A DNA stretch of 64,000 nucleotides from Hypomesus transpacificus. Lineage: Eukaryota > Chordata > Actinopteri > Osmeriformes > Osmeridae. The stretch covers positions 2,418,053 through 2,482,052 of the forward strand of contig NC_061064.1 of assembly GCF_021917145.1 (NCBI RefSeq), read 5' to 3'. Numbering within the stretch: position 1 is the stretch's first letter; each line of letters opens with the position of its first letter. A model generated the notes under the pieces. That model saw only the letters and a program-made list of their open reading frames with translations. It had not been told where the DNA came from and did no database searches. The translations under genes were made by a program, and so were the position numbers. Of this stretch, positions 11,541 to 23,584 are shown piece after piece.

Positions 11541-14500
11541 AAGATGAGAAAGAGGGAGGAAGATGGAAAGAGAGTGAAAGAGTGAGTGACAGAGAGAGAG
11601 AGACAAAAATACAGAGAGAGACAGAGAGAGAGGGAGTGGGAGAGAGAGAGAGACAGAGATACAGAGAGAGAGAGAGACAGAGATACAGAGAGAGAGAGAG
11701 ACAGAGAATGAATGTGACCATTAAAAAGGAGAGGAGGGGTTTGCGGACAGCAGGATAGTGGGAGTGGAAGTGAATGTGGGATGATGGGATGTGACACTTG
11801 GCTGAATGGGAGGATGAGAAGGTCAGCTGAAAGGATGAATAACTCCTCTCTCCCCCCCCTCCCCCTCTCTCTTGCTCTCCCTCCTCCCCTCCTTCTCCCT
11901 CTCTCCTCCCTGGAGCTGCATGACTTTCACCAGTCAGAGAGACAATCGGAGCAGTCTCTGTGGTCCTGGCCAGAGAGAGATACTGCTGGTGTTTCCTCGT
12001 CTCTGCGTTCTCCCCCTTCTGTGTTCCAGGCCCCATGTCCTCCTCCTGAAAAACATAAACCTACCATGGAACCAATGAGATGAGTGAGAGAAGTCCTTTG
12101 TTGAGTCACCGTATCACTGTGATTGTTTCTTCAGGGCTTCTGGGTGGAACAGCTGTCCCGAGTCCTGGATGTGTTTATGTCCCTGCTGAGCAGTCTTGAC
12201 TCTCTGACGACAACGAAACCTCTTTCACCAGTCCTGTAACATCTCCTTCATTCAGCTCACGGGGGGGGGGGGGGGGGGGGGACTCCAGCACGCCCTCCGT
12301 GCCTCCAGCTCGGCAACGAGCACGTCGCCACCAAACGGGCGAGCGGTCACCATGGTAACGTCGCCTTTTTGTGGTTTGAAGGGTCATTGTGATCCACCTG
12401 GCCGGAGGGAGGGGGGGGGGGGGGGGGGGGGGAGGAGAGAGGAAGAGAGAGGAAGAGAGAGGAAGAGAGAGGAAGAGAGACCACTTCTGACCTGTCCTGG
12501 AATCGACTGTGAGAAGCTTCGTAGCCAGGTGGGTCACCCTGAGAAAGGACATATCTACAGGTACCTCAACGGAATAAAGTTATACCACTATACAGAAGTG
12601 TGTTGGATGACTTCCAAGTTTGTTAAAAATAAATTAACACCATTTTAAAAAGTACCTGGATGAACTACTGACAGTGATCAAGCTCTCGGTGAGCACATAT
12701 CTTCTAAAGACGCTTTCAGACTTTTAATCTAAATCAGACTTCAGAGGCACAGAACGAGCCGCCAACCTGCCCTCATTCTCTGTTCCCTTTGAGGACGTCT
12801 CTATCCAAAGCAGATCAGCGTCACCGTTGACCTTTAGATACGGCACGTTACCGAGTTACAGTTTTTATTGAGACATGACAAAGAGGAGTGTAGCCTTACA
12901 CTGTCTACCCGCGAGCCCCCCCTCACCTACTTTCATTTTTAAACCAGGCCTGCAAGCTATTTTTCATTCGTTTGATTGAGTTAAAAAGTGACGCGAATAT
13001 AAGACAACCTTCTATTACTCGATTGAATAAATTCACATCAGAACACTGGGATGTTTCAAGAAGGAATAAGATGAGGACTAATTATATGATTTGCTGTTGA
13101 AAATAGTATCCTTCAGCTCAGAAAACCCGTAATTGTTTCAATTACAACATCGTTTTGAGTTATTTTCCTTTCATTACAATTCCATCGTTAGGGCTTCCAG
13201 TAGCTCAGGTCTGTATTAAAAAGACAGATCAATGTTGGAAATATCACCAAATACTTTCACATACCAAATCAGGCTACAGTTGGCATTTAACTACTCAATA
13301 ATTATCAATAAACGAACCCAAAGGAGTTCAGAACTAAATAAAGAACAGGAAATGACACGACAATGATGTGAATAAAGGAACAGATTGATATGAAGCGCAT
13401 TAGACCAATCACAGAGAGATGGGCTACTGCAGTGTAACATGCACGTGCAGGACGATAATAGGCATCGAGCTAGCACCAGAAAATAGCTGTGTGAGTTTGT
13501 GTGTGTGACAAAGAGAGAAAATACGGGTTAGTATCTGTGCAATGTGCATTTACGTGTGCCTTTATTGTGCCAAACAATGGCAGACATGTTGGACATGAAT
13601 GAAGACCTGCTGAGGTGCTTTCACTGTGCCTAGCCTTCATTTAGCTGTCTTTTTTAGTTTCCAATAAATCATTATCCAGTCCAAACACACTCACACACAC
13701 ACGCGGGTCTCCGAGTGGCAATGGCTTCTAACATCAGCTTCAAAGCCTTCCGAAGCGCTTCGTTCTTGCCACAGGAATGGCTTCTTCAGCTCAAAGGGAC
13801 TGTGTGCTGTCAGGAAGCAGCATTAGCAGTCAGAGAGGGTCCGCTGTTACTCTCCCCTGTCCTGTCAGTCAGCTATTGTGATGTTCAGATAATGGCTCCA
13901 GATAAAGCAGGAACACAACAGGTCGAGAAATTAATTACCGCCATCCGACATCATTACAGAGATAGCTATCTGATTAATCTCAACTGGATCAAATTGGTTG
14001 TATAGTCGGTCACCAGAGCGCTAAGTTCTAGCGAACGTTAAACGGTAAATGTTTCTAGCTTTGTCACTCGACTAGAGGTTTGATGCCACTCCACAAAGCA
14101 GAGAGTAATATTACTATGTTACATGTGCATGTGGATTGAGCTGTATCAAAGCATCCTACCATGTCCTTTCCGCTGAGAGCACAGTCACACAATATCAACT
14201 TCAAAAGTGTGTCGATCACAATTGAAGCGGCAATTAATCACAGGGCTCGTTAAGTAGACCAGAATCAGCAAGGCATCAGGTCTTTTGTGTGTAGGTAGGG
14301 TTGTTGTCACGGTGAATCTGGGATGTTTTCAGACCTGGTGAACTTTGACCCCGTGCAGGTCAGGGGCTGAGAGACGTCAGAGTCAGTTCAGCGGGTTTTT
14401 AATTGCCCGATCTGGGTCATGATAATGAGCTTTAATATCGGAGTCAAGGTTCTCATAATGCTACTGCTGTTAGGTTATGGGAAATGTCTACTGACCTTTT

Positions 14501-15039
14501 AAATATAAACACAAGCGCTTCTACTGACAGAGTATTGTGCAGAAATGGAGAGAGAGAAGAAAGGGAGAGAGAGAAGAAAGGGAGAGAGAGAGGAGAGAAA
14601 GATGGAGAGACAGAAAAATAGAGTGAGGAGAGATTTATAGAGAGAGGAGAGGGAGAAGGTGAGAAAGAGAGAGAGAGACGAGACCTGATGAATTTGAATG
14701 GAGTGATGGAGAGATGGACAGAGAGGGGTGGGGGACTGTGCGAATGGCTTGACAGACAAATACATAAAGAGTTATGGAGTGATGGATGGCGTGATGGTAA
14801 AACAGAGAGACGGTTAGATAAAGAAGATACAAGTTTAAAAGTGATGGATATACATGCCTGTGGCGTTGACATGACTAAAGGTGGCGATGCAGGCATGGCT
14901 GCATCACCATCAAACGATTCAATTTCTCTTCTCTGTGTTCGGTAACGATGAAACATGGCTAGAACATGTATCGAACGCTCAAATGATGTCTGTGATGTTG
15001 CAGCACGGTGTTCTCAAGCATCTCGTGGTTGGTGGTGTA

Positions 15040-15225
15040 TGTGGGGCGGATGTGGGGCGGATGTAGAGCAGATGTGGGGCGGATGTGGGGCGGATGTGGG
15101 GCGGATTTGGGGCGGATGTAGAGCAGATGTGGGGCGGATGTGGGGCGGATGTAGAGCAGATGTGGGGCGGATGTGGGGCGGATGTAGAGCAGATGTGGGG
15201 CGGATGTGGGGCGGATGTGGGGCGA
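15040..15225. repeat. 12-bp minisatellite
   Basis: Alternating 12-bp units GATGTGGGGCGG and GATGTAGAGCAG, about fifteen copies, arranged in a roughly alternating higher-order pattern (one AGAGCA unit per two to three GGGGCG units). The period of 12 leaves all frames open, producing spurious proteins. Confidence 0.93.
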
Positions 15226-15387
15226 TCTTCAGACGGGCGTCTTACCACAGCCGTGCCAACGATGTGGTCTGCCAGCGAGCACTCTGTCTGACGTCATGAC
15301 GTGACAAGGTCTCTGCTGTGGAGGTGTTGTCAGTGCTGAGTGAAGGTTCTCTCTTCCTGTTTTCTCTCCCTTTTTCTGTATTCATTC

Positions 15388-15485
15388 TCTCTCTCTCTAT
15401 GTCTCTCTCTATGTCTCTCTCTATGTCTCTCTCTATGTCTCTCTCTCTCTCTCTATGTCTCTCTCTCTGTCTCTGTCTCTCTCAC
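15388..15485. repeat. CT-rich microsatellite
   Basis: (CT)n interspersed with CTATGT at regular intervals; acts as a long polypyrimidine run upstream of the CAG at 15541. Confidence 0.9.
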
Positions 15486-15540
15486 ACTTTTTTCTCTGTT
15501 TCTCCCCTCCTTTTACCGAGTTCCTTTCTCATGTCTCTTT

Positions 15541-15984
15541 CAGGAGGAGAGGAGCAAGAGGATGGAGAGAATGAGGTGGAGGAAGAGACCAAGAGGTGGA
15601 GGAAGAGGAGGAGAACGCGGTGGAGGAAGAGGAGGAGGAAGAGGAGGGTTATAAGATTGGTCTTGTGTCTGACGGTGGCTTACACTATCCCAGTGTAACA
15701 GTCCCTGATGGTATGTATGGATTTCTGTCTATTCATCCATCCACTCTGAATGCAAATGGATTCCCAGTACAGGGATCTAGCTCAGTAATGCATGTATCTA
15801 CTTAGAGCTGATGTCTCTGTTCTGCAGTGTTAACACTTTCTCAGCCGACACTGGTTCAGTGGCTGGATGTGCACCGGGTGAAGCCCAGGTGTCTGGGCGG
15901 TGTCGCAGGGGCGTACGACTGGAACAGCCTATTGGTTGGACTCCTTCTAATGTCTCTGAAGGCCTGGTCATCTGGCTGGGCCTG
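15541..15984 (+). pseudogene. Exon-like pair of unknown identity, possibly a decayed gene fragment
   Basis: After a long pyrimidine tract and a TTTCAG acceptor, 15541-15710 encodes acidic sequence in two adjoining frames (EEQEDGENEVEEE, then VEEEEENAVEEEE followed by GYKIGLVSDGG), ending at a strong donor (GATG|gtatgt). A TTCTGCAG acceptor follows at 15826; joining phase 1 leaves a 52-residue frame ending in TGA near 15984. No single frame crosses the first block without a one-base shift, so it is either a pseudogene, a sequencing indel in a purine run, or coincidence. I recognise no family. Confidence 0.2.
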
Positions 15985-16439
15985 AGAAAGGTTGGTTCTG
16001 TGCGTGGAATCCTGTTGATATTCACACAAGAAGAGGGCCAGGCACTTAGTCCAGAAATACATTTGAATAAATCAAACTGAGACGACTCACCTCTTTCAAG
16101 GACTCCGACATCGCAATCTTCACCCTGCCCCCCCTGCCTCTCTCTTCCAACCGGGACAGGAAATTACAGGTTCCCCGTCTGTTTCAGAGACAGGATATAA
16201 CAAGGACCTGATATTGGATGACACCCTCCATAATGAATTCTGTTCTGGAGGCGAACATGCCCTGACTGCTTTTTGAAAGGCGTGCCAGAGTATGATGACC
16301 TTTCAGCTGGTTGGTGAAGGATCGCAGGGAGAAACATGACGAGACGTTTGACTTGCAGAGAGCCCTTTCCCCGAGGTAGATAGGAACACACAGCCATCAC
16401 ATCAGGTTGATCTTCCGTTACTGAGAGATGTGAGGGCAG

Positions 16440-16495
16440 GAACAGCATGTGACTGCAGATCAAGCGGACGCAGGTTCAAATCCCCCCCGTACGTT
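16440..16495 (+). mobile_element. tRNA-Cys-like SINE fragment
   Basis: TGACTGCAGATCAAGCGGAC with box-B-like GGTTCAAATCCCC, then TTGCTTTGGATGC resembling a LINE tail. The 5' A-box part is weak. Confidence 0.5.
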
Positions 16496-16924
16496 GCTTT
16501 GGATGCTTTGGACCCTCTTAACAGTTATTTCTGTCAGTCACACCTTCTGTGGAGGCTGACAGTGAGCGAGAGGAGAGCTCCACCCCCCCACCCCCCCCCC
16601 TACTCCCCTGGTGGTGTGTCTCCCCCTGACCTCTGACCTCTGACCTGACCTCTAGGCAGGTCGCGCCCTTCCCTGACTGAGGGAGGGTGCTGAAGAGGCC
16701 CGCTGCTAAGACACCCATCGATCAGGGACGCATTAATCAGGCCGGGTGTATGGAGGGAGGCTTCCCTGCCATGGGAAAGCCATCATGAGTGTTTTTACGA
16801 GAGGGGAGGTTGACCCGCGGGCAGAGCGATTTGTTAAGAGTGCTCGAAACACCATTTCTGTAAAACGAGGGAGGGACGACAACGGAGAGATAAAGGGAGT
16901 GATGATGAGGCGACGGCAAAAGAG

Positions 16925-17002
16925 GATGTGTGTGTGATAATGTGTGTGTGTGATAATGTGTGTGTGTGTGACAATGTGTGTTTGTGATAATGTGTGTGTG
17001 TG
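16925..17002. repeat. TG/TGATAA microsatellite
   Basis: (TG)n blocks separated by TGATAATG and TGACAATG, about five units. Confidence 0.9.
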
Positions 17003-17490
17003 TGAGCCTGCCCTCTTGCTACAGAGCACTTAGGTCATAGCTGGAGAGAGAGACATGACTGATATGTGTGGAGGGAGGGAGGGAGGACGGGCTGTAAAAC
17101 AATATTAGACCCATTAAAGCTAATTGAGTGTGCTGAAAGGTCTTACAGAATCATGGCTCGGTATTAGAGGTTTATTCGGCGATAAGACGACGGCGTCTGG
17201 GAGAGGTGGGCAGTCTAAGAGGGGTCTTTCATCTCCCTCGTGGCTTTAATGACCACACCAGGCACTGCGTGGATTCCCTCCTAATGACCCCTGCTTCACC
17301 GCAGTGAGCCTCATGAATAAGGCACGCACGCCCCATTACTCTCCATGAGATGTGCATTGCAGGTCTGAGGGTCGATGGCTAAAAATCTTTGTTGTGACGA
17401 GGAGAACCTTTTGCCCGGGATCCCGCCTGGTTTGTTGACACGTTGTTGTGTTTGGTCGGCTTGGTCTTCCTGTTCCGCACCTGCAGATGG

Positions 17491-17595
17491 GAGGAAGAAC
17501 AAGCTGGAGGAACCTTCCTGGAGAAAGAACAAGCTGGAGGAACCTTCCTGGAGGAAGAACAAGCTGGAGGAACCTTCCTGGAGGAAGAACCAGCT
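17491..17595. repeat. 30-bp minisatellite, three and a half copies
   Basis: Unit GAGGAAGAACAAGCTGGAGG plus AACCTTCCTG, at 17491, 17521 and 17551 with a partial copy at 17581. The period is a multiple of three, so frames stay open. Confidence 0.93.
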
Positions 17596-18379
17596 CATCC
17601 TAGCGACAGAGAACATCTGCTGACGGATTGGGTTTGGGTTGCCCGGACACCACAGACACCGGACGCTACCCTGTCCCAGCATGCATTGCAGCACCCGTCC
17701 GCTCCTCCTCAGGTGTTCCGTCATGTCGTTTCGGGAGATCAGCTCCACCCCTCTATTTCTCTTCTCTGCGAGGGTTTGATCTGCTCTCATTCCTGCAGAC
17801 AGTCTGGTTTGTGTGGTTCCTCTGAAGGGGAGATGGTTGGGGGGCCGCCGCGCTCTCTCAGGGACTAAATTGACTTCCTTCGACAGAGACTGTGTCTGAT
17901 CTCCTCTCCGGGCTCCTGTCCTCGTCGAAGGAGGGCCTGCAGAAAGCAGGGGGTGAGATGAAGGGAAGGCATCTCCAGTGAGTGACTGGAGAGATCTACA
18001 CCTGTCTGCGGTGGCAGCCGTCCTGGAATACTGATGGAGGGATGAGAGACGTCGATCTGTCACAGGAAAGTCATTTCCTCACAGGGTCAGAATCAGGGGA
18101 TGCAGATGATTTGAAGTTCTGAATCCGCGTGTGTTGTCATGGGTAACAAGTCACTCTGTTGTTTTTCTGTTTTGTTTGCCTTTATGGTCAGATAAGCCCT
18201 GTCATGGCGAGTCGTCCAGGGGACATTGAGCACCTCTAGCGCTGTATAGATCCAGACGGGGAGGCCCAAGGGAGCAGGCCAGGCAGCCAAGCCCAGAGGG
18301 GAGCCTCTCCTTGGGGATAGGAATAACGCTGCTATGCCCCTGGGCACTCACACAACAGGACAGGGTAACATGAGAACAT

Positions 18380-18424
<45 letters not shown>

Positions 18425-20156
18425 GATGGAGAGTGAGAGGGGTAGTGTTTTGGTAGCATTGAGTTCTTCAACACATCACCCTCTCTCCTCTCCTCTGTCT
18501 CCTGTCTCCTCTCCTCCTTCCCTCTCTCCTCTCCTCTCGTTTCCTCTCCCCTCTTCGTCCCTCTCTCCACTCAACTCTCCTCTCCTCCTCTCTCCTCCTC
18601 TCCTCTCCACTTCTCTCCTTTCACCTCCACCATGAAGTCCACCCACACTGTACACCTTCACCTGCTGCCTGGAGTTGGATGGAGACAGGATGACTTATAA
18701 TGAACCAACAGTCTTCTCTGTGTGTGATCCTGTACAGCAGTGTGGACATACAGCATGCAGTATTCAACCCAATGGGCCATTGTGTAAACCAGATGGCCAT
18801 GCTGTTTTCAGCCTGTGTTTCCTTACTGGTGTTCTTTAACCTTCACGTCTGCCTGTTTCACCCTGGACTCAGTGTGGATGGAGGCCCTCTAGATTAGGAT
18901 GTGTTTGTAAGAAAGGGGAGTGAGAATGTAATTATGGTGGGCTGTATCTGTGTGTGCGTTTCTATACAGATGAACCTCGTCAGTTCACTCTGACGGCTAC
19001 CCAAGCCTCCATCTCACGGCAATCAAACTGTTTCTCATCCCCCTCTCTATCTCTCTCTACATACCTCAATTTAACTCTCTTCACACCTATCTCTTTCTCT
19101 CGCTCGCTCTCTCTCTCTCTCTCTACCAGTTCCTCGACAGACTGCGACCCATCGCCCTCTTACGTTCTTCGAAACTGTGATTCAATATTAATGAGAAGGT
19201 TTTTGGGTCCAGTCCATTCCAGCTGTAGTCTTCTCCTCCTTTAGTCTTCAGGAAAGGAATGAACAAAACTCTTCTGGAGCATTAGCATTTTAATAATGAT
19301 TCTCAGGTTTGATTATTTCCTGTTTTTCTGGCTGTGACAGGTTAATTGAAAAGTCTGGGTGCGCCAGCGAAGCGTCCGTTTCTGACGTGTCAACCATGAG
19401 ATGATATATGAACAGCTTGCTCTGTTTCATGTCACATGTTTACTGAATGAGGAGCTGTACGTTGCTGCTTTTGGAGATTACACTGCCTGTGAAGAGAGTT
19501 CTGTCGTTTATTTTCTAAGTGAAAACCCAGCGAAAGATCAGGACCTGGGTTTAAAAGAAGAGAGAACACTACACAGCATGATTATACTCTAATATAATTC
19601 TGCTGTTGTGAGTATTATTGACACAGAGTAATAATCAAATGATTTTGTGTATCAGACGTGAAGGGGGTTGATGAGTCAGTAGGATCTGTGTGAAATGTGA
19701 TGCTCTGGGAGAGAAGAGAAGGTGTGGATGAAGGGCACGATCCTTGGTGGAAACTTATAAAAATTTAATCGCCAACACTTTATAACACCTCTAATTTGCA
19801 TGACCGGGTGCCAACAATCCACAGAAAACGTTTGTGTAAAATCGGTTTCGCTGGGGTTGGAATGTAAATGGAAGGATAAATGTGCATAGTGTTGCACTGA
19901 TGTAAGGAGTTAAGCGTTTTGATTCGTATTTCTGAATAGCCGGTCAGTGGTCTATGAATCGATAGTGAATTATTCATGCAGGATTGTTATAACAGTCATT
20001 TCGATGGTTATTGCATATCAAGTGTTTCAGTTCATGACTGTCCAGTGGAGTCTGTTTCCCAATAATGGAGGGAACTCTTCATATGTAATTGAAGAACTAG
20101 GAATAGATAGAAACTGATTCCATCCCAGAGAAATGTGGAAGGATAGAGAGGGGAGT

Positions 20157-20158
<2 letters not shown>

Positions 20159-20252
<94 letters not shown>
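20159..20252. repeat. (GA)n microsatellite, about 47 perfect units
   Basis: Uninterrupted GA dinucleotides over about 94 bp. Confidence 0.97.
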
Positions 20253-20253
<1 letters not shown>

Positions 20254-20756
20254 GGAGAATTTTCATTACTTCTCCTATATCAGAATAGCTACTGGGTATA
20301 ACAGGAGTGCTGTTTTCCCCCTATTTCCCTGGAGGCTGAGGATATTGATAAGGATATCATGATTAACACAACACAACAGAGAAGGAGAAGAAAGAGAGGG
20401 GAAAATATAGCAATCAATTTTCGTGAAAATCCACAATTATACCTGAACCAGAGCGGTACTTGAGACACGGCTTATTTTAATCTCTCCAGATACGTTTTTG
20501 GTTTTCAACAAAGGACACTACCGTTTTCCTCAGCTCCTCAGAACGTGAGGACTCGTCTAATGTGGCCACCAGCTTCGCACTAGTGTTGCTACGGGTTACG
20601 ACTACTAGACATACGACTGCATTATTAACCAAGTACACAAATATGTCTGCGTTTCATCGAGTTCTCCTCACTACGGTACACAGGAAACGTACCAACTATT
20701 CTGAGAGTTGAAGCTCTGTATTTCCTTGTGAACATTCCCCCCCCAGCCCTCCTCTC

Positions 20757-21141
20757 TTCTCTCTGCCTCTCCTCCTCTCTGCCTCTCCGCTGTTGTCCAA
20801 CCCCCCTCTCTGCCTCTCTTCCTCTCCGCTGTTGTCCAGCCCCCCTCTCTGCCTCTCTTCCTCTCTGCTGTTGTCCAGCCCTCCTCTCTTCTCTCTGCCT
20901 CTCTGCCTCTCTGCTCTTGTCCAGCCCTCCTCTCTTCTCTCTGCCTCTCTTCCTCTCTGCTGTTGTCCAGCCCCCCTCTCTGCCTCTCTTCCTCTCTGCT
21001 GTTGTCCAGCCCTCCTCTCTTCTCTCTGCCTCTCTGCCTCTCGGCTCTTGTCCAGCCCTCCTCTCTTCTCTCTGCCTCTCTGCCTCTCTGCTGTTGTCTA
21101 GCCCTCCTCTCTTCTCTCTGCCTCTCTGCTGTTGTCCAGCT
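20757..21141. repeat. CT-rich minisatellite
   Basis: Repeated block CTCTCTGCCTCTCTGC, TGTTGTCCAGCCC, TCCTCTCTTCT; about ten copies of variable length across 385 bp. All six frames give low-complexity products. Confidence 0.92.
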
Positions 21142-23084
21142 GGCAAATGTCAGTGTTGGATCTCTCCGGGGTGGCGGGCCACCATCCTGCCTCCCTCCCT
21201 CACACCTCCCATGCTCCTTCGCTGCCTGCTTCAGACAGGGAGGATCCACTGCCAGACCCCTGAAGAGTGTTGAAAGAGCTCCTCGCTCCCTCCCTCCCTC
21301 CCCCACACCCTCCCTCCCCACACCCTCCCTCCGCACACCCAGCCCTAGCCCCGGTGACTGAAGCCTGTCTTCCCACAGCACCTCTCACATCTGGGCATCA
21401 AACACGGCCCTCCAGCTCCTGGCTGGTCGTCTCTTCACACAGACCCCCTGGAGACACTGACCACCCCGAGGGATCACTGCCCGCTCACAGTCCGATCTGA
21501 TCAGCTTGTTTATCTCCACCAGGTAAACACGGGCTGCAGTGTTATGAATCGAGTCGACACGAAACAAACGTGAAAGATACCACTCATCCCAAATGTTACA
21601 CCTAAAACCGTTTTGCTGATGACTCGTTCCAGTCATTCCAGTTAACGATTGGTATATCTAAAGGGATGTAAAAATATCAACAAAAACATCTCAGGACACG
21701 ATGAGGTTCACGATCTTATTGCTGCTGATACAGTGTCTCATACGTGCAGGCACCTCAGGAAAGCCGTTTGGCCTCTCTGACTGTGGACAGGACTCGGTCT
21801 TGATGGCAGGACCAGCACATGTCAACACACAATGTTTACTGGAAGTGGAGCTCCTTTCATGTACAGCTGCCAGGCCGTCACAGCTGACGAGTTCTGAGCG
21901 GGATATTCATAAATGACCCTTTACAAGCAAAAAGTGGGATCTTTGAGATGTTTACATGTGTGTTCTAAAAAAGAAGATGAACCGGTTTTATCCAGTCTGT
22001 GGCCACTCAATCTGCACTTGATTTGAACAGTAGAAAAGCTGTCAAGACCAAAACAGTAAAAGCACGATGTCTCGTGCACACTTCATACTGTGGTAAGATT
22101 TCTTCAATTCCATCCACCAAATTGTTTTCTAAGAGCCAGTTACCGGAGAAATCCCTCTCCCTCTCCCTCTCTGTATGACCTGCATGGTTGGTTCTCTTCC
22201 CTCCATCAGAAGGAGTGATGTTTGAGGAGCGTGGTAAAGACTCCCTGACTCTGGATCCACACATTCTCTCACAGAGACTCACGGGATGCAGAGATGGGCT
22301 TTCAACTCAGAGGAGAGGAACCAAAATAACTTTAGAGGAGTGCTACGCCCCCCCCCCCCCTTCCACCCCCCCAGGAAGCTGGGGGCTCCTGGCAGAGGAA
22401 GCTGGCGTGGGCTCCCTCCTCTCCTCGCCGACGTCTTCTCTCTCTGGGGTTTGTTTGGTGAGTGTGGGTCTCCAGGTGCAGCTCATCAGCAGACCAGGCT
22501 GTCTCAGGAGAACAGATGAAGAACCTCGCCCAGAGGCGACTGGTGGAGAGAGGATGGGCCGTGGAAACCAAGGCGCCCGAACATCCACTCTGCCGTGGAT
22601 GAGAAGCTGTGTCATCGTGTAGAACAAGTTGAGTTGCAACAACTGTGGACGTCTGCGGAGGGAAACAGTGGGGTGTGAGGCAAAACAGACAAATCGTTGT
22701 GCGATAGACTTCATCGCCATTCTTCGAAAACACGAACAAGAAATGAGTGTGTTACCACCCTGATGGGGTCGAAGGCTCCCCTGGTGTGTGGGCAGTAATC
22801 TGTAAAGTATTGAACTGCCCCTGCCGGCCTTCTTTCTGTTTGTCTGGCAGGTTTCCCCCCGAGAGGCTGACTGGGTGAGAAGACTATTGATTTCAAATCC
22901 AGAGACCAGGTTGGTCTGCAGATACATTTGCTTAAAGGTGCCCATTGTGGCCTTTCTCAAGCACCCTCTCCCAAACACTCATTAGCTGATATGTCTGGTC
23001 TGCAGGCTGTGCCACCGACGCTAACAGCATTCAGAGTTTGGTGGTCTGGTGTTGTGCCTGTTGTGTGAGTGGAGAAGACGAAGG

Positions 23085-23584
23085 NNNNNNNNNNNNNNNN
23101 NNNNNNNNNNNNNNNNNNNNNNNNNNNNNNNNNNNNNNNNNNNNNNNNNNNNNNNNNNNNNNNNNNNNNNNNNNNNNNNNNNNNNNNNNNNNNNNNNNNN
23201 NNNNNNNNNNNNNNNNNNNNNNNNNNNNNNNNNNNNNNNNNNNNNNNNNNNNNNNNNNNNNNNNNNNNNNNNNNNNNNNNNNNNNNNNNNNNNNNNNNNN
23301 NNNNNNNNNNNNNNNNNNNNNNNNNNNNNNNNNNNNNNNNNNNNNNNNNNNNNNNNNNNNNNNNNNNNNNNNNNNNNNNNNNNNNNNNNNNNNNNNNNNN
23401 NNNNNNNNNNNNNNNNNNNNNNNNNNNNNNNNNNNNNNNNNNNNNNNNNNNNNNNNNNNNNNNNNNNNNNNNNNNNNNNNNNNNNNNNNNNNNNNNNNNN
23501 NNNNNNNNNNNNNNNNNNNNNNNNNNNNNNNNNNNNNNNNNNNNNNNNNNNNNNNNNNNNNNNNNNNNNNNNNNNNNNNNNNNN
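23085..23584. other. Assembly gap, 500 N
   Basis: Exactly 500 undetermined bases, a conventional placeholder length; the true gap size is unknown. Frames spanning it are meaningless. Confidence 0.99.

Larger units (their letters stand above)
9900..15500. other. Gene-free stretch with TG, GA, G and CT tracts
   Basis: No gene recognised. Simple tracts: TG-rich 9905-10095; (TG)n 11487-11527 running into GA-rich 11528-11706; 21-nt G-run at 12261-12281; a second G-run near 12411-12432 followed by GGAAGAGA units to 12480; GA-rich 14545-14680. Sequence at 12500-14450 is unique-looking and AT-balanced but carries no supported exon. Confidence 0.6.
16000..23084. other. Gene-free stretch up to the assembly gap
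   Basis: No gene recognised on either strand. Besides the listed repeats it holds a GA tract at 18378-18420 followed by CT-rich 18480-18610 and a C-rich patch at 22345-22360. A 71-codon frame at 21701-21916 opens with a signal-peptide-like run but has no other support. Confidence 0.6.

Noticed and set aside
14955..15299. Gly/Ala/Asp-rich frames over the 12-bp array
   Set aside because: The period of 12 keeps all frames open; flanking sequence has no coding character.
20625..21381. Arg/Glu-rich or Ser/Leu-rich frames of up to 236 codons
   Set aside because: By-products of the CT-rich minisatellite at 20757-21141.
21701..21916. 71-codon frame starting with a signal-peptide-like run
   Set aside because: Beyond the first 20 residues nothing resembles a secreted family, and there is no supporting splice or polyadenylation signal.
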